Of a stretch of DNA of 64,000 nucleotides, positions 58,991-64,000 are shown in pieces. The position numbers and the translations under genes were made by a program. The notes below the pieces were generated by a model. That model ran no database searches, had not been told where the DNA came from, and worked only from the letters and a program-made list of their open reading frames with translations. Position 1 is the first letter of the stretch. Every line of letters begins with the position of its first letter. This stretch comes from Microbacterium sp. 70-16 (GTDB taxonomy: Bacteria; Actinomycetota; Actinomycetes; Actinomycetales; Microbacteriaceae), in assembly GCF_001898315.1 (NCBI RefSeq), contig NZ_MKTQ01000014.1:471087-535086 (forward strand). The letters run 5' to 3'.

Positions 58991-58997
58991 GCCCCCG

Positions 58998-59003
58998 AGC
59001 GTA
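58998..59003 (-). promoter_or_regulatory. -10 element of the carbonic anhydrase gene, with a duplicate
   Basis: Minus-strand TACGCT lies 7 nt before ATG 58990. The stretch TACGCTCGGGG recurs about 24 bp upstream with the start codon replaced by GCATCC. Confidence 0.5.
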
Positions 59004-59097
59004 CCCGCGCGGATGCCCCGAGCGTACCCAGGCGACGGCCGCTGAAGAGCCCCGATTTCCGCCTCCGATCAGCCCTGTAAGCCCAGCCTTTGCTTGC

Positions 59098-59125
59098 TTG
59101 CGGAATTGTTCCGGCTGAGTAGCGT
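59098..59125 (+). promoter_or_regulatory. dps promoter with internal palindrome
   Basis: TTGCGG (59098-59103) and TAGCGT (59120-59125) are 16 bp apart. The inverted repeat CGGAA-TTG-TTCCG (59101-59113) overlaps the -35 and spacer, the place expected for a repressor. The regulator is unknown. Confidence 0.5.
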
Positions 59126-59169
59126 TGTCTTCAACGGGGCACGAATGGCCCCAGTGGAGGAGCAGAGAA

Positions 59170-59655
59170 ATGACCAAGACGCAGACGATTTCGATGACGG
59201 CAACGAGCCCCGAGGCATCCGCCGGCACCGCCCAGTTCCTCACGCCCGTCGTCCTCGGCCTGCAGGCCCTGGCCGTCAACGGCAAGCAGGCGCACTGGAA
59301 CGTGCGCGGCGCGAACTTCATCGCGATCCACGAGCTGCTGGACTCTGTCGTCGACCACGCGCAGGGCTTCGCCGACCTCGCCGCAGAGCGCATCGTCGCC
59401 CTCGGCCTGCCGATCGACGCCCGCCTGGGCACGGTCGCCGAGAAGACCAACCCGACCGCCGTCCCCGCCGGCTTCACGCAGTGGCAGGACGAGATCACCG
59501 CGGTCGTCGCCGACATGGATGCCGTCATCGCCGACGTCCAGGCCGCGATCGACGGGCTCGATGAGAGCGACCTCACCAGCCAGGACGTCGCGATTGCGAT
59601 CAAGGCAGGCCTCGAGAAGGACCGCTGGTTCCTCTCCGCGCACCTCGCCGCGTGA
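59170..59655 (+). CDS. dps: Dps/ferritin-like DNA-protection protein
   Basis: 161-aa Dps-family protein that oxidises and stores iron in a 12-subunit shell. The intersubunit ferroxidase ligands are all present: His42 (AHWNVRG), His54, Asp58, Asp69 and Glu73. The N-terminus (MTKTQTISMTATSPEAS) lacks a Lys-rich DNA-binding tail, so DNA binding is uncertain. GGAGGAG lies upstream of the ATG with about 9 nt spacing. A strong terminator follows. Confidence 0.95.
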   Translation: MTKTQTISMTATSPEASAGTAQFLTPVVLGLQALAVNGKQAHWNVRGANFIAIHELLDSVVDHAQGFADLAAERIVALGLPIDARLGTVAEKTNPTAVPAGFTQWQDEITAVVADMDAVIADVQAAIDGLDESDLTSQDVAIAIKAGLEKDRWFLSAHLAA

Positions 59656-59670
59656 CGCACAGACACTGAC

Positions 59671-59713
59671 ACAGACGGATGCCCCGGGCCGAGCGCCCGG
59701 GGCATCCGTCTGT
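59671..59713. terminator. Bidirectional terminator, 19-bp perfect stem
   Basis: The arms 59671-59689 and 59695-59713 are perfect complements around CGAGC and include GGATGCCCCGGG. They lie between dps and the convergent amidohydrolase. Confidence 0.8.
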
Positions 59714-59769
59714 CTGCGGCCCGTGAAGGATCGCCCGCCAAAGCCGCCGCGCGCGGGCGGCGCCCCACC

Positions 59770-61287
59770 TCACGCCACGTGCGTGAGCCGTCCCTCGAGA
59801 AGCGTCGCCGCCACCCCGGTCGCCCGCAGCGCGGGCTCGTCGGCGGTGAGCGGGTCGCGGTCGACAACGATCAGGTCGGCAGTATCACCGGGCATGAGCG
59901 ACGTGCGCGCATGCGATCCCTCGGCCGTTGACGCGGCCAGCGCCGTCGCGGCATCCACGCCCTGTTCCGGATGCCACGCGGGCCGGCCGTCGCGCGTCCG
60001 GTGGATCGCCGCGGCCATCGCTGCCCACGGGTCGAGCGGCGCGACAGGCGCATCCGAGCCGAATAGCAAGGTCGCGCCGGCGTCGGCGAGCGCGCGCAGC
60101 GGATACGGGATCGCCGTCTGGGTCGCCCAGATCGAGTCGGTCAGGTCGCGGTCGTCGATCGCGTGCTCGGGCTGCACGCTCGCGCTCACGCCGAGGCGCG
60201 CAAAGCGCGGAATGTCGGCGTGGGCGACCAACTGCGCGTGCTCGATCGTCCCGGTCGCACCGGTGGCGGCGAACGCGTCGAGGGCGTGCGAGTTCGCGAC
60301 GTCACCGATCGCGTGGACGGCGCAGGCGAGCCCGCCACCGGTGGCCGCCGTCATCAGTTCGAGCAACTCGTCGGGCGCGATCGTCAGCAGTCCGTGGTTG
60401 TGCGGATCGCCGGGGTAGGGGTGCGACGTCGCCGCCGTGCGCGTACCGAGCGACCCATCGGTGATGAGCTTGAACGCGCCGACGCGCACGAGGCCCGCGG
60501 CATCCAGCGCGTCGCCCGTCTGCAGGCCCGCGGCCAGCGCCCGCTCGAGCTGGGCGGGGTAGATGCCGAAGCGGATGCGGGTCGTGTCGAACCCGGCGTC
60601 GAGGCGGCGCGCCCACGCTTCGGCGTTCCAGGCCATGTCGAAGTCGACGACGCCGACGATCCCGCGGGCCGCGGCCGCCTGCAGCGTGTCGCCGACGAGC
60701 CGATCGCCGACGGCGGGGTCGGCCGCGTTGAGTCGCCGCGAGATCTCGAACGCCGGCTCTTCGCGCAGGAAGCCGGATGCCTCGACGGGCATCCCTTCGC
60801 GCCGGAACGCCGCCGAGTTCAGCCACACGCTGTGCACGTCCGCGTTGATGAGGTAGGTGGGCACGTCTCCCGTGACCTCGTCGAGCATCGCGAGCGTGGG
60901 GGCATCCGCCCACAGCGCGTCGCGGAAGCCCGTGCCGATCCGCCGGCCGTCGCTGAGGACGGGTGCGCGCCCCATGAGCCCCGCCGCCTGGGCGGCGGAG
61001 GCCGACTCTCCCAGCGGCTCGCGCTGCGCGACGAGCGCCCACTGCACGGTGTGCACGTGGTGGTCCCAGAGCCCCGGCAGCACCCAGCCGCCGGCCGCGT
61101 CGACGACGACCCCGGTGCGCGGCAGGGCGCGCGCGGGCGCGATGTCGGTGATGCGTCCGCCCGCCAGGTGCACGTCGACGACGTCGTCACCGAACGGGTC
61201 GAGGCGGTCGCCGCCGGTGAGTCGCGCGTTCACGATCACGTCGGCGACCGCGCCACGCTCTGCGCGGGCCGAGGAGCGACCGCTCAA
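59770..61287 (-). CDS. Amidohydrolase family protein (YtcJ-like)
   Basis: About 505-aa metal-dependent hydrolase of the YtcJ-like amidohydrolase branch; the substrate is unknown. The metal-binding HxH is in LWDHHVHTVQW, a later metal His is in CAVHAIGD, and FGSDAPVAPLDPW carries the conserved Asp. I chose TTG 61287 because it overlaps the upstream stop (TTGA) and GGAG lies 7 nt before it. An in-frame GTG at 61239 (VIVNARLTGG) is the alternative. It is the last gene of the rpiB-nei-PaiB-amidohydrolase cluster. Confidence 0.85.
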   Translation of the reverse strand: MSGRSSARAERGAVADVIVNARLTGGDRLDPFGDDVVDVHLAGGRITDIAPARALPRTGVVVDAAGGWVLPGLWDHHVHTVQWALVAQREPLGESASAAQAAGLMGRAPVLSDGRRIGTGFRDALWADAPTLAMLDEVTGDVPTYLINADVHSVWLNSAAFRREGMPVEASGFLREEPAFEISRRLNAADPAVGDRLVGDTLQAAAARGIVGVVDFDMAWNAEAWARRLDAGFDTTRIRFGIYPAQLERALAAGLQTGDALDAAGLVRVGAFKLITDGSLGTRTAATSHPYPGDPHNHGLLTIAPDELLELMTAATGGGLACAVHAIGDVANSHALDAFAATGATGTIEHAQLVAHADIPRFARLGVSASVQPEHAIDDRDLTDSIWATQTAIPYPLRALADAGATLLFGSDAPVAPLDPWAAMAAAIHRTRDGRPAWHPEQGVDAATALAASTAEGSHARTSLMPGDTADLIVVDRDPLTADEPALRATGVAATLLEGRLTHVA

Positions 61288-61946
61288 GAGCCGGCTCCGT
61301 GCGCCGCGCGAGCGGCGCGCAGCGCCTCGTGGGCGCGACGCATCTCGCCGGGCAGACGCGGGTCGGCGTACGGGCCGCTGCCCGCCTCGAGTTCCGCGAT
61401 GATCGTGTCGACGACCTCGTCGGTCTTGTTCTGGCTGAGCTTGCGCTTGGCGACCACCTTCGTCGGGGTCAGGCGGAACCCGACCGTGCCGCGCTCGAGG
61501 CGCCGCACGTAGTCCTCGTCGTTCGGCGGCTCCCACATCAGCCGCGGCTGCGGCATCGACTGCTCGAACCGCGCGACGAGGCGATCGAGCACCCGCAGGT
61601 TCTCCTCGGCGGTGAGCACTTCGGGGATGCCGCTGAGGTGCACCGACACGAAGTTCCACGTCGGCACGTTCGGGCCGTCGTCGTACCAACCGGGCGAGAT
61701 GTACCCGTGCGGCCCCTGCACGATGACCAGGAGCTCGCGCTCCCCCATCCCGTGGATCGCGTCGTCGGGCTTGCCGACGTGCCCGACGATCGACAGGTCG
61801 TCGCGGTCTTCGTCCAGCAGCACGGCGTAGTGCGAGGCGACGAGTCCGTCGTCGGTGGCGCTGACGAGCGTCATCCAGGGATTCTGGTCGATGACGCGGC
61901 GCAATTCTGCCACGTCGGTCATCGCGAAGCTCGGGTTCTGTCTCAC
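61284..61946 (-). CDS. PaiB-like FMN-binding protein
   Basis: 220-aa protein of the PaiB family (FMN-binding split-barrel fold), in some species a negative regulator of degradative enzymes. It starts (V/M)RQNPSFAMTDVAEL and contains ASHYAVLL, GHVGKPDDAI, VQGPHGYISPGWY and VPTWNFVSVHLSG, all family hallmarks. GTG 61946 has GGAGG 7 nt upstream, which excludes the longer frame to 62150. It is coupled to the amidohydrolase by TTGA. Confidence 0.9.
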   Translation of the reverse strand: MRQNPSFAMTDVAELRRVIDQNPWMTLVSATDDGLVASHYAVLLDEDRDDLSIVGHVGKPDDAIHGMGERELLVIVQGPHGYISPGWYDDGPNVPTWNFVSVHLSGIPEVLTAEENLRVLDRLVARFEQSMPQPRLMWEPPNDEDYVRRLERGTVGFRLTPTKVVAKRKLSQNKTDEVVDTIIAELEAGSGPYADPRLPGEMRRAHEALRAARAAHGAGS

Positions 61947-61986
61947 CGGTCGACCTCCAGTTCGGTTCCAGGCCGCAGCGGCGCGG

Positions 61987-62991
61987 CTACTTCTGACACG
62001 ACGGGCACCAGTACAGCTTGCGCGACGCCATCTCTTCGAGCACGATCTCGGTGCCGCAGACGCGGCAGGGCAGCCCGGCGCGGTGGTACACCCAGTGACG
62101 ATCGTCGCGGTGCGCCATCGCCCGCCGGTAGGCCTCGGGGTCGAGGTCATCCATGGTCATCATCTGACCGGTCTCGACGCCGATCTGCAGCAGTCGCGTC
62201 CAATCGCGCCAGATCTCCCGCACGACCTCTTCGGGCACGAGCTTGCCGGGCGTGTGCGGGTCGAGCAGCGCGCGGTACAGCAGCTCGGCGCGGTACACGT
62301 TGCCGATGCCGCTCACGACACTCTGGTCCATCAGCAGCAGCCCGATCGGCGTCGGCTTGCGCCGCACCGTCGCGGTGAACCGCTCCTCGCCCTCGGCCAG
62401 GTCATCGACGAGCGGATCGGGCCCGAGCTTCGCGATCGTCGCCGCCACCTCGTCTGGCGTCTGCAGCTCGCACGCGGTCGGGCCGCGCAGGTCGGCGCAC
62501 GTGGTCTCGGTCAACAGCCGCAGGCGCACCTGCCCGACGACCGGCGGCGGCCACTCGTCGATGGCGGCGTCGTCGAGGTCGCGGGTCTGCTCGCTCATCC
62601 GCACGTGACCGCGGGCCTTCCGCGGGGCCCCTATCGACGTGAGCGAGTTCTCGCCCGCGGCATCCAGCACCGGCGCGGCGTCCAGGTCGGTGCCGCGCTG
62701 ATTGGTCTGCCCCATCCGCCCGTTGGCGGAGGCGATCGTCGGGTCGACGATGATCTCGCCGGCGAAGTCCCACGCACCGTACATCCCCAGGTGCACCCGC
62801 AGCCACAGGTCGCCCTCGAACTCGAGGAACATCTGCTTGCCCACGGCACGCACGCGCTGAGCCTCACGGCCGGAGAGCACCGCAGCACCCTCGGCGAAAC
62901 GGCCCTGCGGGCTGGATGCCTCGACCGCGCGCCCCACGACGTTGCGGTCGAACTGGCGCGCGATGCGATGGACGGAATGCCCCTCGGGCAT
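61987..62991 (-). CDS. Formamidopyrimidine-DNA glycosylase / endonuclease VIII family protein
   Basis: 334-aa base-excision-repair glycosylase of the Fpg/Nei family. The catalytic Pro2-Glu3 are in MPEGHSVHR. A helix-two-turn-helix region (VVSGIGNVYRAELLY) and a C-terminal zinc finger (CRVCG and CPSCQ) complete the architecture. MPEGH rather than MPELPEV favours Nei over Fpg. The start is certain because Pro2 must follow the Met. Its ATG shares one base with the rpiB stop (TGATG). Confidence 0.93.
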   Translation of the reverse strand: MPEGHSVHRIARQFDRNVVGRAVEASSPQGRFAEGAAVLSGREAQRVRAVGKQMFLEFEGDLWLRVHLGMYGAWDFAGEIIVDPTIASANGRMGQTNQRGTDLDAAPVLDAAGENSLTSIGAPRKARGHVRMSEQTRDLDDAAIDEWPPPVVGQVRLRLLTETTCADLRGPTACELQTPDEVAATIAKLGPDPLVDDLAEGEERFTATVRRKPTPIGLLLMDQSVVSGIGNVYRAELLYRALLDPHTPGKLVPEEVVREIWRDWTRLLQIGVETGQMMTMDDLDPEAYRRAMAHRDDRHWVYHRAGLPCRVCGTEIVLEEMASRKLYWCPSCQK

Positions 62992-63533
62992 CAGCCGGCT
63001 TCGGGGTCGATCGCGTCCGCCGACTCGCCGCCGAGTACCGCGGGGCCCGTGGCGCGCGGGTCGGGCTGTAGCGAGCCGTCAGCCTCGTACGCCGCGAGCT
63101 GCGCGATGCGGCGCGCGTGGCGCTCCTCGCCCGAGAACGGCGTCTCGATGAAGCGGTCGATGAAGGTCACGGCCTCTTCGAACGTGTGCTGACGCGCGCC
63201 GATCGCGATGACGTTGGCGTCGTTGTGCTCGCGCGCGAGTTCAGCCGTGGAAAGGTTCCACACGAGGGCGGCGCGGATGCCCGTGACCTTGTTGGCCGCG
63301 ATCTGCTCGCCGTTGCCCGAACCGCCGAACACGATGCCGAGCGTCTCGATACCGGCGGCCTGGTCGCGCACGACCGCCTGGGCGGCACGGATGCAGAAGG
63401 CCGGGTAGTCGTCGAGCGGGTCGTATGAGATGGGGCCGTGGTCCACGACGTCGTGTCCCTGCGCGGCCAGGTGCTGCTGCAGCTGGGTGGAGAACTCGAG
63501 CCCCGCGTGATCGGTCGCGATGTGGATGCGCAT
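62991..63533 (-). CDS. rpiB: Ribose-5-phosphate isomerase B
   Basis: 180-aa RpiB/LacA-family sugar-phosphate isomerase of the pentose phosphate pathway. It opens MRIHIATDHAGLEF. The base position carries Glu76 in GGSGNGEQIAANK, as in mycobacterial RpiB, instead of the Cys of enterobacterial enzymes. The last 30 residues extend beyond the usual 150. TAGGAT lies exactly 6 nt before the ATG with no ribosome site, so the cluster it heads is probably leaderless. Confidence 0.93.
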   Translation of the reverse strand: MRIHIATDHAGLEFSTQLQQHLAAQGHDVVDHGPISYDPLDDYPAFCIRAAQAVVRDQAAGIETLGIVFGGSGNGEQIAANKVTGIRAALVWNLSTAELAREHNDANVIAIGARQHTFEEAVTFIDRFIETPFSGEERHARRIAQLAAYEADGSLQPDPRATGPAVLGGESADAIDPEAG

Positions 63534-63539
63534 GCGTCC

Positions 63540-63545
63540 ATCCTA
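63540..63545 (-). promoter_or_regulatory. -10 element of the rpiB cluster
   Basis: TAGGAT on the minus strand lies 6 nt before ATG 63533. Confidence 0.5.
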
Positions 63546-63575
63546 GGGATCCGCCGCGCCGGTGGAACCTCACGA

Positions 63576-63592
63576 TATGATGATTCCATCAT
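63576..63592 (+). promoter_or_regulatory. ArsR-gene -10 and overlapping operator palindrome
   Basis: TATGAT (63576-63581) is a good -10. ATGATG-ATTC-CATCAT (63577-63592) overlaps it and runs into the start codon at 63591, a likely autorepression site. Confidence 0.55.
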
Positions 63593-63956
63593 GCCATTCA
63601 GTCAGCGTCAGCGGCCCCTGTATGAGGTGAAGGCGAACCTCTTCAAGGGCCTCGCGCATCCGTTCCGCATCCGCATCCTCGAGCTGCTCGCCGCGTCGGC
63701 TGAAAGCAGTGTCGCCGACCTGCAGTCGGCGACGGGCCTCGAGGCATCCCACCTGTCCCAGCACCTCGCGGTGCTGCGCCGGCACCGGCTCGTCACCTCC
63801 GAACGGCGCGGCAGCCACGTCTACTACCGCCTGAGCGACCCCGCCGTCGCACGGCTACTCGCCGCCGCGCGCGAGCTGCTGCTCGGCGTGCTGGCGACCG
63901 ACGGCGAACTGCTGCGCGACGCCCTCGACCTGCCCGCGATCGCGGAGACGGCATGA
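63591..63956 (+). CDS. ArsR family regulator
   Basis: 121-aa winged-helix protein. The core reads ANLFKGLAHPFRIRILELLA, then LEASHLSQHLAVLRRHRLVTSERRGSHVYYRL split over the recognition helix and wing. There is no CxCxx metal motif in helix 3, so the inducer may not be a metal. The stop overlaps the next start (ATGA), so it is co-translated with the downstream gene, which in related genomes is often a SulP-type anion transporter (recollection, not shown here). Confidence 0.9.
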   Translation: MPFSQRQRPLYEVKANLFKGLAHPFRIRILELLAASAESSVADLQSATGLEASHLSQHLAVLRRHRLVTSERRGSHVYYRLSDPAVARLLAAARELLLGVLATDGELLRDALDLPAIAETA

Positions 63957-64000
63957 CGATGACCGGGTCTCTGCCCACCGCCCCGCGCCGCAGCGCCCTC
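63953..64000 (+). CDS. Start of a gene cut by the window edge
   Basis: Only 16 codons are visible (MTMTGSLPTAPRRSAL). The ATG overlaps the ArsR stop. Too little remains to assign a family. Confidence 0.5.
   Translation, partial: MTMTGSLPTAPRRSAL

Overview
The window is GC-rich, gene-dense actinobacterial chromosome. GTG starts are common, four-base ATGA/GTGA start-stop overlaps are frequent, and the gene neighbourhoods are those of the Microbacteriaceae (tig-clpP1-clpP2-clpX; rplU-rpmA-obg-proB-proA; nadD-rsfS; comEA-comEC-holA-rpsT; lepA-hemW). A Microbacterium-like organism is the best guess. That rests on gene order and protein content, not on a marker comparison. I see no prophage, insertion sequence, CRISPR array or plasmid gene.

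Layout. 1-5195: the 3' part of a carboxylesterase, then hemW, a DUF1990 gene and lepA on the minus strand. 5431-12306: a very large secreted nuclease/5'-nucleotidase, an alpha/beta hydrolase and an MFS carrier. 12643-21303 (minus): rpsT, holA, comEC, comEA, leuS and a chorismate-using enzyme. 21341-28645: mixed small genes (DedA, App1-like, SRAP, aldo/keto reductase with its regulator, AsnC/LysE pair, YkvA, lipoprotein, SRPBCC). 28798-38676 (mostly minus): tRNA-Ala, rsfS, an acidic membrane protein, nadD, proline genes, obgE, rpmA, rplU and RNase E. 38970-49143: VKOR, ndk, folC, ileS behind a T-box leader, a pentapeptide protein and valS. 49152-53416: a three-cistron regulator/sORF/MFS unit facing an M3 peptidase across an operator array. 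53528-58069: clpX, clpP2, clpP1, tig and tRNA-Pro. 58196-64000: tRNA-Gly, a gamma carbonic anhydrase, dps, an amidohydrolase/PaiB/Nei/RpiB cluster, and an ArsR gene with the first codons of its partner.

Most genes are housekeeping: translation (lepA, leuS, ileS, valS, rpsT, rpmA, rplU, rsfS, obgE), protein quality control (Tig, ClpX, ClpP1, ClpP2), RNA decay (RNase E/G), DNA uptake and replication (ComEA, ComEC, HolA), proline and folate synthesis.

The least explained material is non-coding. (1) Eight palindromic elements fall into two families with unrelated ends, yet every one is exactly 57 bp (11-bp arm, 35-bp centre, 11-bp arm). (2) The heptamer GGATGCC/GGCATCC is strongly over-used in genes, terminators and repeats. 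(3) Many genes have a -10 hexamer 6-7 nt before the start codon and no Shine-Dalgarno, so they are probably leaderless. (4) A four-copy, 14-bp-period CTTTGCA array lies between a regulator and a peptidase. (5) The ileS T-box leader and the first codons of ileS each carry the same 24-bp repeat. All coordinates were read by eye; no database search was possible.
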